64,000 nucleotides of DNA. It comes from Argyresthia goedartella (lineage: Eukaryota > Arthropoda > Insecta > Lepidoptera > Argyresthiidae). This document shows, piece after piece, positions 58,701-60,426 of the stretch. Location: the NCBI GenBank assembly GCA_949825045.1, contig OX463808.1:24055674-24119673 (forward strand), written 5' to 3'. The position numbers were made by a program, and so were the translations under genes. A model generated the notes under the pieces. The model searched no databases and was not told where the DNA came from. It saw only the letters and a program-made list of their open reading frames with translations. Position 1 is the first letter of the stretch; every line of letters begins with the position of its first letter.

Positions 58701-59271
58701 ACCCAGGTGCCTGCCTCGTCTAGGTACTAGTATTTGGTCACTCTCTCTCCAAGGTAATTCCTGCTACCGAGATTGTTTGCTTCGAGTTCTCTTTTCTAAA
58801 ACCACCATTAACTTTGTTTTGGCGAGATTAAATGATGCTTTTTGGCTGCACTCGTAGACGTAGCTATCCTATGCAGATCTTCAGGTGTTGAGGCTATGAG
58901 AGCTGTATCATCGGAGTATCTCAAGTTGTTAATTATTTGCCCATTGATCTTAATACCCCACCCTTGTTCTTCTAGTGCTTCAGAGATAATAGCTTCAGAG
59001 TACAGATTAAGGAACTTACGTCGCGTAATCTAGGCATAGTGTGGTTAGAAACTCAGATGATCAGAGATTGTATGATTTTTGAATAGTAGATCACTATTCA
59101 AAAATCAAACAATCAATGAGTGAGGGTGACTCAATAGGCAGCGAGGGTCAGCTCACCACATCGTGGGCAGGTCTGGCCAGCGGTCCGGTTCCGAGGTCTG
59201 GCACTGCACCGGCCCGGAGTGGGCGGAGCGCGCGCCCCCGCTGGCACGCAATGAGGCCGAGCGCGACGGGC
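20578..59271 (-). CDS. tweek: tweek/KIAA1109 (BLTP1) bridge-like lipid-transfer protein, C-terminal part: overall gene model
   Basis: Nineteen minus-strand exons, in N-to-C order: 59271-59157, 57887-57720, 56959-56803, 52669-52441, 51234-51027, 50222-49963, 49389-49239, 48756-48677, 47834-47714, 45895-45738, 41652-41487, 41249-41047, 39647-39513, 39180-39022, 36958-36776, 29506-29249, 28897-28767, 28057-27909 and 20764-20578. All junctions are GT-AG and every split codon is compatible, giving about 1,072 residues. The protein ends with the conserved C-terminal pattern EPTVRLLSWGGKSIEPYGVD, ILQKLGFSHARTTIPKWLQR and DPLDKVLSV. KIAA1109/BLTP1 proteins are about 5,000 residues and move lipid at membrane contact sites; in flies tweek supports synaptic vesicle recycling. 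The N-terminal part lies beyond the right edge. Two exons are tandemly duplicated with their donors, and transposons fill the introns. Confidence 0.9.
20765..21259. other. tweek intron, unassigned
   Basis: A small plus-strand ORF (20840-21031) has no recognisable similarity and I do not call it a gene. Confidence 0.4.
21265..21516 (+). repeat. 5' LTR of the TRIM-like element, copy 1
   Basis: Starts TGTGCCGGTCGAC, contains a GTATATAAGC TATA-like box near 21400 and AATAAA-like CTATAATAAAT near 21420, and ends CTCTGGCAAA. It matches the split 3' LTR and the two LTRs of copy 2. Confidence 0.85.
22917..25234 (+). mobile_element. piggyBac transposon inserted at TTAA within an LTR
   Basis: TTAA occurs at 22913-22916 and 25235-25238. 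The ends are CCCATTTGCGCC and GGCGCAAATGGG-type inverted repeats of at least 12 bases. Removing the element and one TTAA restores the LTR exactly. The 2.3-kb length is normal for an autonomous piggyBac, but the transposase frame is broken twice. Confidence 0.92.
23351..25077 (+). pseudogene. piggyBac transposase, two frameshifts
   Basis: The protein is spread over three frames (23351-23788, 23766 to about 24360, about 24350-25077). It has an acidic N-terminus, then NNKFFGILLLTGYHSLPRER. The three catalytic Asp positions are visible in LSIDESMVKYFGRH, VVYFDNFF and GGVDQADQSISLYR. A C-terminal cysteine-rich domain (CAVCHKK ... CKKCLKTLCMEKEC) ends the protein. The second frameshift is in an eight-T run at 24356-24363, where seven Ts would keep the frame. 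The first lies near 23780. The decay is slight, so the copy is recent or inactivated recently. Confidence 0.88.
25376..25470 (-). repeat. LINE 3'-end-like fragment (GGCGAGCTTATCTCT family)
   Basis: TGTACAAAGGCGAGCTTATC and AGAGATTTCTTCCAGCAAAC recur at 43840-43880 and, in diverged form, at 59515-59560. Next to the 43.8-kb copy this lies close to a LINE 3' end, so I read it as LINE tail sequence. Confidence 0.55.
25488..25885. repeat. 88-bp direct duplication around an AT microsatellite
   Basis: About 88 bases beginning TATGTGCACAACAATAAAAA at 25488 recur almost exactly at 25799. Between them lie a mariner-TIR-like remnant (CCATAAGTTCTGTCACA near 25585) and a (TA)n tract at about 25699-25733. 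Confidence 0.8.
25960..27015 (-). pseudogene. 5'-truncated LINE reverse transcriptase fragment
   Basis: From 27015 the minus strand encodes SGVSQGSNLGPLEF, then LLFADDLKLLLKVS (catalytic ADD), NVSKCAMMTYSR and KLGFILRQASKFKS, typical of a Jockey/CR1-group RT C-terminal half. A frameshift near 26300 leads to a tail ending at 26009. Endonuclease and ORF1 are absent, as expected for a 5'-truncated insertion. Confidence 0.8.
27098..27540 (-). pseudogene. Second LINE RT C-terminal fragment
   Basis: Minus-strand residues LLPLNDYADICWASANEEQ, NKLERLQNLGIRFVFGLR and FVHVSEYRRKLKWLQIRLRR match the C-terminal region of Jockey/CR1-like RTs. After a stop the frame continues with a WNKLPSAIRDSPSIHTFKSR-like tail. 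It is a different family from the adjacent 25960-27015 fragment. Confidence 0.75.
27574..27722. mobile_element. MITE with CCTTATTCATAAA ends, copy 2 (inverted relative to copy 1)
   Basis: CCTTATTCATAAACGTC at the left and TTTTATGAATAAGG at the right. The interior is the reverse complement of the 17062-17208 copy (149 versus 147 bp). Confidence 0.82.
27733..27849 (+). other. Orphan coding-like segment, unidentified
   Basis: On the plus strand, opposite to tweek, 36 codons read KNLVNFLKCMLSYDHLWVAK followed by ELLEIWSLTYVVNYPIQ before TAG. The composition is protein-like. I do not recognise the family. It starts ten bases after the MITE and could be a retro-pseudogene fragment, a captured exon or a chance ORF. 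Confidence 0.3.
27909..28057 (-). CDS. tweek: tweek exon
   Basis: Acceptor GTGGCAG, donor CAG|GTATGTAA. Encodes MSSGRSAWGDSGSAPSQPSA, then SLTLDYRDYRCVTWHLEPTV and two bases of Arg, joining the terminal exon in phase. Confidence 0.88.
28131..28364. repeat. Fold-back element with about 71-bp arms
   Basis: The left arm (CTCTCTTCCGTCTTCCACAC ... GCTGTACGAC) is almost exactly repeated in inverse at 28294-28364 (GTCGTACAGCGCTCGC ... GGACGGAAGAGAG). A second, inner inverted pair surrounds the loop. The outer flank GCCTTTGCCCAGCAG resembles an RTE-type LINE 3' end. Confidence 0.8.
28540..28738. repeat. Degenerate minisatellite (about 40-50-bp unit, about 4 copies)
   Basis: GATTCTACGTTAGAT recurs at about 28562, 28612, 28655 and 28694, each followed by CTTCGCTCTGG-like sequence. 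It abuts the tweek exon at 28767. Confidence 0.75.
28767..28897 (-). CDS. tweek: tweek exon
   Basis: Acceptor TTTCACAG, donor GTG|GTAAGT. Encodes (D)EKPVVECSFITEFDDHIF, then VSVDAEAFLFLHDLISSYIK and EKDRV, a strongly conserved block of the KIAA1109 C-terminal region. Confidence 0.9.
29249..29506 (-). CDS. tweek: tweek exon with Ala/Gly-rich insert
   Basis: Acceptor CTTCCACAG, donor G|GTATGTGG. Starts (A)IELFPSLEPLPTAPGAGN and ends EVIFALPALQLNLRTQHRQS plus RREPTDK. A central GC-rich Ala/Gly/Arg low-complexity segment of about 35 residues separates the two conserved ends. Confidence 0.88.
29507..30340. other. tweek intron, unassigned, with a GC-rich island
   Basis: AT-rich except 30025-30175, where GGGGCGGGGCCTAGCAGCGC and following bases stand out. 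No supported gene. It may be part of a decayed LTR or leader, because a BEL gag remnant begins about 0.9 kb downstream. Confidence 0.35.
30341..30560 (-). pseudogene. Possible LINE C-terminal remnant
   Basis: The minus-strand frame ends IKWLMDKSCDETEAIL, similar to LKKWLMDKAYEDIEQIV encoded at 43591-43776. Both look like the extreme C-terminus of a LINE RT protein. Too short to classify. Confidence 0.4.
31054..31465 (+). pseudogene. BEL/Pao gag remnant, left part
   Basis: MSLSELQTKVSREHRWFKSA followed, after a frameshift, by ESCAKAKAIKNIDQPRLDRL, and later LPHCD...ELMGQFHQL-like residues corresponding to the FINLFDSLV region of BEL gag. The frame is broken at the CCGGG target site of the LTR element and resumes at 35097. 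Confidence 0.55.
32413..33714 (+). mobile_element. maT-like (DD37D) mariner, nearly full length
   Basis: The ends GTCAGGTCATAAGTTCTGTC and its inverse form TIRs of at least 23 bases, flanked by TA duplications (32411-32412, 33715-33716). At 1.30 kb it is the usual size for this family. The transposase frame has only two nonsense codons. Confidence 0.9.
32550..33592 (+). pseudogene. maT-like mariner transposase with two in-frame stops
   Basis: An N-terminal helix-turn-helix region (LKEDRVAVIALHRCGY, then TKRFVYRTIKRYNEDSSVDD) is followed by the catalytic domain: EILFSDEKIF with the first Asp, WVFQQDSAPAHRAKS with the second, and SPDLSPLDYKIW with the last, 37 residues after the second (DD37D). 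All pieces share one frame. Stops are TAG at 32621-32623 and TGA at 33152-33154. Confidence 0.88.
34375..34970. mobile_element. Non-autonomous TIR element inserted in an LTR
   Basis: The left end ACTCGGCGCCACGACTAAAG and right end GAGCTCTTTATTCGTGGCGC plus CGAGT are imperfect inverted repeats of about 25 bases. The LTR flanks TTGGTA and TACATG rejoin around it. The interior has no transposase. Superfamily unassigned. Confidence 0.78.
35097..35350 (+). pseudogene. BEL/Pao gag remnant, right part
   Basis: Continues the gag interrupted at 31465. Recognisable pieces include LSGEAKELVTG, a YEIARQMLV-like stretch (degenerate), YHNKCGLVDAQLKILFNIP and MVTRIGGIQIS. These correspond to LRGEPKELVGHL and YQHKRRLVDAQLGKLFSIP in the gag at 11-12 kb. 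Confidence 0.65.
35312..35660. repeat. Element with about 30-bp inverted ends
   Basis: TACAGATCAGTTAACTAAAG with CTGGCACGT at the left is mirrored by ACGTGCCAGCTTTAGTTAAC with CGATCTGTA at the right. A TIR element of about 350 bp, or a fold-back. It truncates the BEL gag remnant. Confidence 0.65.
35661..36130. other. tweek intron, unassigned
   Basis: AT-rich. It contains a small palindrome around 35990-36025 built on TATACAACATAT / ATATGTTGTATA. No gene seen. Confidence 0.4.
36220..36740 (-). pseudogene. Degenerate tandem copies of the following tweek exon
   Basis: Three extra copies of the 3' half of the 36776-36958 exon, anchored on CTGGAACCACTCTCGCAG at 36318, 36493 (one mismatch) and 36670, before the true exon at 36804. 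They encode variants of ALLFPPQFKTLREWFQYAF such as VLLFPPPFKILREWFQYAVV. The donor is kept in copy 1 (GTGAG), altered in copy 2 (GTTAG) and lost in copy 3 (GCTGAG). Flanking intron sequence is duplicated with them. Confidence 0.85.
36776..36958 (-). CDS. tweek: tweek exon
   Basis: Acceptor TACCAG, donor GATG|GTGAGT. Encodes EMEVHVVQSLTANLGSS, then RHQSMGTVCRMTRALLFPPQ and FKTLREWFQYAFANSEID, a hallmark block of KIAA1109. Degenerate copies lie immediately downstream in transcription. Confidence 0.92.
37040..37774. other. tweek intron, unassigned
   Basis: Contains short hairpins (for example AAACACGTAACGACGTGTTT at 37223-37242) and partial direct/inverted repeats of GGCATTCC. No coding element recognised. 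Confidence 0.4.
37775..38860 (+). pseudogene. 5'-truncated Jockey-like RT fragment
   Basis: Related to the LINE at 2.8-7.9 kb. IIPDHQFGFRK near 37795, FDRVWHQGLLTKIN, KAGIPEGSILGPILYLLYT and a mutated catalytic box (IADDTAI where FADDTAL is expected), then a second frame with RYLDIYLDRLLTWRTHIFTK and LKPIWTYDLHLWGTAAKS. Multiple frameshifts. Both the QG-to-EG change and the lost Phe of FADD suggest long decay. Confidence 0.8.
39022..39180 (-). CDS. tweek: tweek exon
   Basis: Acceptor TTTACAG, donor GACG|GTAAGT. Encodes (G)TVLGGTMELQGSNVSLAC, then FHGNSFKSKSWALFSLKEPC and ISFATEAQHKANDD. Confidence 0.92.
39513..39647 (-). CDS. tweek: tweek exon
   Basis: Acceptor TTCGCCCCAG, donor AACG|GTAATT. 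Encodes PTPPAEPTAAAAQCSARHHR, then HWQRVLDRVSGMQLRTLPAP and LPLN, completing Gly with the next exon. Confidence 0.9.
39720..40070. repeat. Lepidopteran dispersed-repeat fragment
   Basis: CCCCCACGCTGGCTCAGTGC, GGTTGAAGGAGG and CAGCTTAACGTGCCATCCG resemble motifs common in lepidopteran SINE/LINE repeats. Boundaries unclear. Confidence 0.45.
40071..40830. other. tweek intron, unassigned
   Basis: Includes a T-run and AT-rich tract near 40230-40270 and a purine-rich GATGATGAG-containing stretch at 40500-40760. No gene recognised. Confidence 0.4.
40831..40985 (-). repeat. tRNA-derived SINE
   Basis: On the minus strand a B box GGTTCGATCC (from GGATCGAACCC at 40926-40936) lies within tRNA-like sequence. 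The far end carries CCGTGTCGTGGGAACCAGAA, also found truncated at 41945-41995. Confidence 0.65.
41047..41249 (-). CDS. tweek: tweek exon
   Basis: Acceptor TTCACAG, donor GAAG|GTAACT. Encodes PAIILTHGKLSWQQLQVLMS, then RSTTPDLLKMQLKLEEFFSQ and QFKSSKRVFSSL, matching the SHGQLSW...STTPDLIK block of KIAA1109. Confidence 0.93.
41290..41455 (-). repeat. tRNA-derived SINE, second family
   Basis: Minus-strand AGGCTTAACCGCTTAAGCCG and the B-box-like GGCTCGATTCCTGG form a tRNA-like promoter. AT-rich tail toward lower coordinates. Confidence 0.6.
41487..41652 (-). CDS. tweek: tweek exon
   Basis: Acceptor CCCAACAG, donor AG|GTACGG. Encodes (V)HVEVEPGCNPGHVCGVSL, then ALELRLEYMGTPVLLARVSR and LKAALRDEWLHRPTQ. 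Confidence 0.9.
41660..42000. repeat. LINE/SINE fragments
   Basis: GGTCGTCCCTCCATCTCCTT and GGGCCTTTCCCTACGCCGGT resemble an RTE-like LINE 3' segment. 41925-41995 is a truncated copy of the SINE body at 40831-40985. Confidence 0.5.
42127..42172. repeat. Perfect 46-bp palindrome (22-bp arms, 2-base loop)
   Basis: CTTAAAAATAGTTGTGTTCG plus TA, loop CT, then the exact reverse complement. It is next to a Tc1-like remnant. Confidence 0.92.
42440..43100 (+). pseudogene. Tc1-like transposase remnant
   Basis: Scattered plus-strand pieces: FAKKYEHWTERE, YVLFSDETNINMI (first catalytic Asp), a VWGCF-like motif, then ILEQAMLPYAF and LLDWPPYSLDLNPIENLW (last acidic residue region). The segment that should contain the second Asp is deleted near 42840. 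Several frameshifts. Confidence 0.75.
43101..43590. other. tweek intron, unassigned
   Basis: AT-rich, with a TG-rich simple-sequence tract at 43445-43505 ending in a G run. No gene recognised. Confidence 0.45.
43591..43780 (-). pseudogene. LINE C-terminal remnant
   Basis: Encodes KVPRSRTTFVRRFRSCLGPH and LKKWLMDKAYEDIEQIV before a stop, resembling the extreme C-terminus of LINE RT proteins and the fragment at 30341-30560. Confidence 0.45.
43781..44660 (-). pseudogene. 5'-truncated CR1/Zenon-like LINE with 3' end
   Basis: The 3' end is marked by minus-strand GTGCAATAAAGAAT (43783-43796). Upstream the minus strand encodes ALGESIITYCITAWGGAAKT, HLLEAERAQRA and RRRLDIHILSYIFNILINP-like residues, all of the RT C-terminal region, with several stops. 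GGCGAGCTTATCTCT near the 3' end is shared with 25410 and 59520. Confidence 0.7.
44661..45036. other. tweek intron, unassigned
   Basis: AT-rich, no recognisable element. Confidence 0.45.
45037..45862. repeat. 191-bp tandem array containing a tweek exon segment and its splice donor
   Basis: The anchor GTGTTTACCGTAAGTGTCGA recurs at 45158, 45349, 45539 and 45730 (spacings 191, 190, 191). About 4.3 units are present. Each full unit holds about 125 bases of the exon ending at 45738, its donor (minus strand ACG|GTAAAC) and an intronic ACACAGACA-rich stretch. Only the highest-coordinate copy joins a complete exon with an acceptor at 45896-45898. Confidence 0.93.
45738..45895 (-). CDS. tweek: tweek exon (outermost unit of the 191-bp array)
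   Basis: Acceptor TGTCCAG, donor TACG|GTAAAC. Encodes WQSCDFNCTGRLSIGSTGHR, then NMLVGVALGSSCLDARGGIV and GGAISLSQLDTY. Phases fit both neighbours (N split before, V split after). Confidence 0.92.
46190..46560. repeat. Dispersed repeat, copy 2 (inverted relative to 19250-19644)
   Basis: Contains the reverse complements of the 19.3-kb segments: CTACTAAAAACAGCATTTTA, a GC-rich centre near 46430-46470, AAATTAGATTTTAAGGCCAT and AACTACGAGAAGTGAAAT. Confidence 0.75.
46561..47268. other. tweek intron, unassigned
   Basis: Mixed composition, including a GC-rich GAGCGGGGCGGCGGGCGG stretch near 47020. No gene recognised. Confidence 0.4.
47269..47500. repeat. Tandem duplication (about 115 bp x 2)
   Basis: TTTTTATTC...AGTACTAATA(A/G)AGCTGTTAGA...TACACTGACTGAAA...GGAGCGCTCTCT...GACCGAGCAGGCA occurs at 47269-47383 and again at 47386-47500 with scattered mismatches. 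Confidence 0.8.
47714..47834 (-). CDS. tweek: tweek exon
   Basis: Acceptor TGTTACAG, donor AA|GTGAGC. Encodes (E)SSVDLTNPGNAAWETLV, then LFAVNFTKLNVHMNMGNVMG, joining NV-N at the next exon. Confidence 0.92.
47855..48245. repeat. Short retroelement(s) with AAAG and AAAT simple-sequence tails
   Basis: A (GAAA)n run at about 47858-47882 is followed by ACATTTATTACACAC, a motif at lepidopteran LINE/SINE 3' ends. A (AAAT)n tail ends the block at about 48217-48240. Confidence 0.5.
48246..48600 (-). repeat. Degenerate repeat with fold-back arm shared with 16.5-16.9 kb
   Basis: 48480-48545 matches the arms at 16545-16860. Minus-strand FSRYAFGRKLKAYLLEQ near 48360 resembles a LINE RT C-terminus. Three GTATTCCGC units lie at 48450-48472. 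Confidence 0.5.
48677..48756 (-). CDS. tweek: tweek exon (small, 80 bp)
   Basis: Acceptor TTTCAG, donor AAAG|GTAACC. Encodes SSNTVPVSPLLPQREKAKTV and GPQKSK, a low-conservation linker. Supported mainly by phase compatibility with both neighbours and good splice sites. Confidence 0.78.
49239..49389 (-). CDS. tweek: tweek exon
   Basis: Acceptor TTGTACAG, donor TC|GTGAGT. Encodes IVDVGSAWFKYDMRRLSEIL, then AFPKAWYRRTIVRRMFLGDL and SSTHQADAS. The YDMRRLSE...AFP.AWYRR block is conserved in KIAA1109. Confidence 0.93.
49390..49962. other. tweek intron with short hairpins
   Basis: CACAGAGCACTGA near 49490 pairs with TCAGTGCTCTGTG near 49521. ATCTGAATA... pairs with TATTCAGAT around 49668-49690. No gene seen. 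Confidence 0.5.
49963..50222 (-). CDS. tweek: tweek exon
   Basis: Acceptor CCCACAG, donor TCTA|GTAAGT. Encodes DVAEPAIAMGGLSVTGCLAD, FSVYMFHPYGGKK, then SDSERKDSLSINVEFVKFHL and SRSRK, all strongly conserved in the family. Confidence 0.94.
50223..51026. other. tweek intron, unassigned
   Basis: No coding element. 50770-50930 (AACTTTCGAACC...AAAACATGCTAGGAA) looks repeat-like but is not identified. Confidence 0.4.
51027..51234 (-). CDS. tweek: tweek exon
   Basis: Acceptor GTCCACAG, donor ATACA|GTTAGT (less common GTTAGT, chosen because it alone restores the Gln codon with the next exon). Encodes YGQYVYASFPVDVIVHFHMQ, then PSTFRFSCLPASRVECLLQL and PSLQIVASSKRASIQ. Confidence 0.92.
51235..51841. 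other. tweek intron, unassigned
   Basis: No recognisable gene or element. Confidence 0.45.
51850..52415. mobile_element. Non-autonomous hAT element
   Basis: The ends CAGGGTAGGCGAACC and GGTTCGCCTACCCTG form perfect 15-base TIRs. The flanks GTCTAGGG (51842-51849) and GTCTAGGT (52416-52423) are an 8-base target duplication with one mismatch, the hAT signature. There is no transposase frame. Subterminal ACGTGCC motifs recur. The right end is only 25 bases from the tweek donor at 52440. Confidence 0.9.
52441..52669 (-). CDS. tweek: tweek exon
   Basis: Acceptor ACCATCAG, donor CCAG|GTGCGT. Encodes VHYESKTVAEDVASPQ, then KASLFAWITLQSIPEETIIS and PHILEFLEQTLEPIP, one of the most recognisable KIAA1109/tweek blocks. 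Confidence 0.95.
52905..53240 (+). CDS. Possible C-terminal piece of LINE ORF1
   Basis: A 111-codon frame starting MHYIGCVTTLLSERD and including FLRYSGPIFRKLQEYAKDRA ends in TAG just before the EN-RT frame. No zinc knuckle is visible. Its position fits an ORF1 tail, but I do not recognise the sequence. Confidence 0.4.
   Translation: MHYIGCVTTLLSERDSLDQESPRAVVKFSVPQATPNVPDKSPTLRFINRSANSKLSDDTLANNLSIFLRYSGPIFRKLQEYAKDRAMWSKHSPIPTQCSDKPHRLHTTPPS
53390..56176 (+). CDS. LINE ORF2: endonuclease + reverse transcriptase, uninterrupted
   Basis: A 928-codon open frame. The APE-type endonuclease is at the N-terminus (DIICLTETNF; TIILGDFNLPNLEW; SRADRHHPAIV). RT follows (KSWKLAYVVPIHKSGD, NYRPISILSCLSKVFE, YTDFRKAFDKVNH, SGIPQGSLLGPLFF, catalytic LLYADDLKIF), then a C-terminal region with LEYASVIWSP and VQKRFLRML. 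There is no ATG at the start: the open frame extends upstream to about 53217 with NRIRSKINDVYLSLLNEDYD, so the natural initiation site is unclear or lost. All key RT residues are present. The intact frame implies recent insertion. Confidence 0.88.
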   Translation: MNEDYDIICLTETNFDSGIFTNEVIDDRYVVFRRDRGTSASLKQSGGGVLLAIKKHFHVSRHHDMESSLEDLWVTVKTSTAGLSLNICLVYLANYLKMDEFSNWFEICSNKLLAGVGDHKTKTIILGDFNLPNLEWTRDPASSHSMLNTGPLESKSELLLNLMALGSLSQCNHVCNVNNRILDLILTDYPNLTLTDCDAISRADRHHPAIVAELLDVPRPLIAKSKKTLNYRKCDFAKCIQALDSINWPVLLGNADVNLDLEAFYSTLNDIIKQNTPLKRVGDNRHPLWFSEPLKACIEEKNKVHRHYKKYQNPRDYDEFQMLRTRSKKIIKDCYKSFLNSVEDSLSETTKLFFTFVKTKRANNSIPETMYFGEKSARGGQEICNLFSDYFASVFEKDNTGDDVSECVISECNNTLANMKIPQNSVYKKLASVNVNKGAGPDGIPPCFIKHCAAALSLPLTQIFNKSFRTGTYPKSWKLAYVVPIHKSGDINNCGNYRPISILSCLSKVFESFIFDALHNHVNPQIVPEQHGFVRGKSTVSNLLEYTNYICQAFNDRCQVDSIYTDFRKAFDKVNHRILCNKLSSHGVHGNFLRWVESYIRNRSQIIALKGHLSRLTDISSGIPQGSLLGPLFFIIFINDLVSKLKSPCLLYADDLKIFTRIRTQRDCTALQEDLRNLSHWCKDNHMILAADKCFVITMTRNHNPVQFNYTLDDVALQRKSEALDLGVVFDEKLSFNQHCSALVKKCNQLLGFILRVTKSFKNPASIILLYNTLVRCRLEYASVIWSPMYKVHINHVESVQKRFLRMLCARFGLRRSLRSYESRCEQFSIETLESRRGLQDLIHLHKIINGTITTSILSDINFRAPSRLVRKPRPFFIPPCKSNISANNPTLRMCRYFNELSASEDDVPDIYHDSLPCFKFKMRNILK
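56803..56959 (-). CDS. tweek: tweek exon
   Basis: Acceptor GCACTGCAG (weak pyrimidine tract), donor AAG|GTGAGC. Encodes GARMRVGRSASGGLAELAAP, then ANLDLTVFRVPGLDVK, joining VHYESKTV in phase 0. Confidence 0.87.
56960..57719. other. tweek intron, unassigned
   Basis: AT-rich. A small plus-strand ORF at 57161-57412 has no recognisable similarity and is not called. Confidence 0.4.
57720..57887 (-). CDS. tweek: tweek exon
   Basis: Acceptor TTTCATAG, donor AA|GTAAGT. Encodes ESRPTLEAPSSSSESKMKAK, then IDFELDVKVHINSGKCVLHT and KEPTRDDDMK. INSGKCVLHT is a conserved KIAA1109 motif. Confidence 0.93.
57888..58774. other. tweek intron, unassigned
   Basis: AT-rich sequence without a recognisable gene. 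A minus-strand acidic/Ser-rich patch at 58490-58560 is too broken to assign. Confidence 0.4.
58775..59015 (-). pseudogene. RTE-like LINE RT fragment
   Basis: The minus strand encodes NLYSEAIISEALEEQGWGIK, then INGQIINNLRYSDDTALIAS and TPEDLHRIA. The RYSDD box corresponds to the RYADD catalytic motif of RTE-type and related RTs. Truncated at both ends. Confidence 0.7.
59157..59271 (-). CDS. tweek: tweek exon (most N-terminal in window)
   Basis: Acceptor CATCCGCAG, donor TG|GTGAGC. Encodes PSRSASLRASGGARSAHSGP, then VQCQTSEPDRWPDLPTM and part of Cys. Composition is low-complexity and the call rests on splice sites plus phase match (TG + T) to the 57720 exon. Confidence 0.75.
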
Positions 59272-59455
59272 CTGCGGATGTGCGTTAGCGGATTTATGAG
59301 GGTATGACTTTATTGATCACCTAACAAAGGCTTATTGATTTTATTTATGCTTAGGTTTTATATTGATATGTATGTAAGTACCCGTTTATTCGTTATATCG
59401 GTCTACCCCTGCTCAGCAATTAACCTTTCCCATCTTGCATCAGCTCGCCTTTCGT

Positions 59456-59631
59456 ATTCATATTCTTTATTGCACAGATAATATAAAGGTACAGACAGTT
59501 AAAAGTAATGTTATTAGCAAAAGCGAACTTATCTCTAGAGAGCTTTCTTCCAGCAAACTAGGTCAAGATGTACATTATTTTCATGTAACTCTTGTTTTTA
59601 TTTTTTCTGTGTGCAATAAAGAATTATGAAT
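59456..59631. repeat. LINE-tail fragment with inverted ends
   Basis: ATTCATATTCTTTATTGCAC at the left is mirrored by GTGCAATAAAGAATTATGAA at the right. The middle carries a diverged copy of the CGAACTTATCTCTAGAGAG...TTCTTCCAGCAAAC tail found at 25.4 and 43.8 kb. Confidence 0.6.
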
Positions 59632-59645
59632 AACCTAATAAATCA

Positions 59646-59840
59646 TGTTGGTTCCTGTTGGCAACACCAACACCAATGTATTAAATGAAGTATAATATTG
59701 TTATATGGCAACATTGTAAAAACTCTCTTCCTTCGATGTCTGCTACAAGGTGTAAGCGTGCTGCAATAAATTATTCAGTTATCTGGTAAAACAAGGTGTT
59801 TTCCTGCATCAACAAGTCTCCCGTGGCCATTGCTTGCCAC
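59646..59840 (+). repeat. Putative 5' LTR of BEL/Pao C
   Basis: Starts TGTTGGTTCCTGTTGGCAAC, contains AATAAA at 59765-59770 and ends ...GCTTGCCACA directly before TGGTCCTTCGAGC. The start is approximate (an alternative is 59656), and the second LTR is outside the window. Confidence 0.6.
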
Positions 59841-60426
59841 ATGGTCCTTCGAGCAAAGAAAATCCAGCCCCTACAATAATTTGGAGACAGCAAAACGGGC
59901 GAGACAGGATACACGCCACATCACGGTTCGCCAGCAGGATCGCATTACAAAGGAAGCAGCAACAAGAACGTTCGTCAGAAGTGCACGGAGAAAGTGGTAA
60001 CAAACAGTGTGCAGTGCAAAAATAGTGTGTTGGTGCATCATTCCCATCAATACCTATCACCGCATTTTTACTCGTCATCCGCCATTTTATCGCAAGTCGT
60101 GTACGTACGATACGAGTATCGATCGCTCAATCGATCGAGGACATCGCTGGAAGTCGGTAAAGGAGTGCAACGCCGTCAGCCAACTTTGTCGGTAAAGCAG
60201 CGCAGAGCAACTCAACTTCCGGCCAGCGCACGAATGAAAATCGATCTACGCACCGGGTTTCGTAGCATCGCCGCGGGAGGGCGCCACCCGCTGCGTTTTC
60301 GAGAGCTGCACCATAGCCAGCCCGCCATTTTCTTTCTATTTGTCTGTTCTGTTTGTCAAGGAAAGGCGGCACGTGGTTTTAGTTTTTGTACAATAAGTGT
60401 TATACTGTGTAACAATTTTAGTCAAA

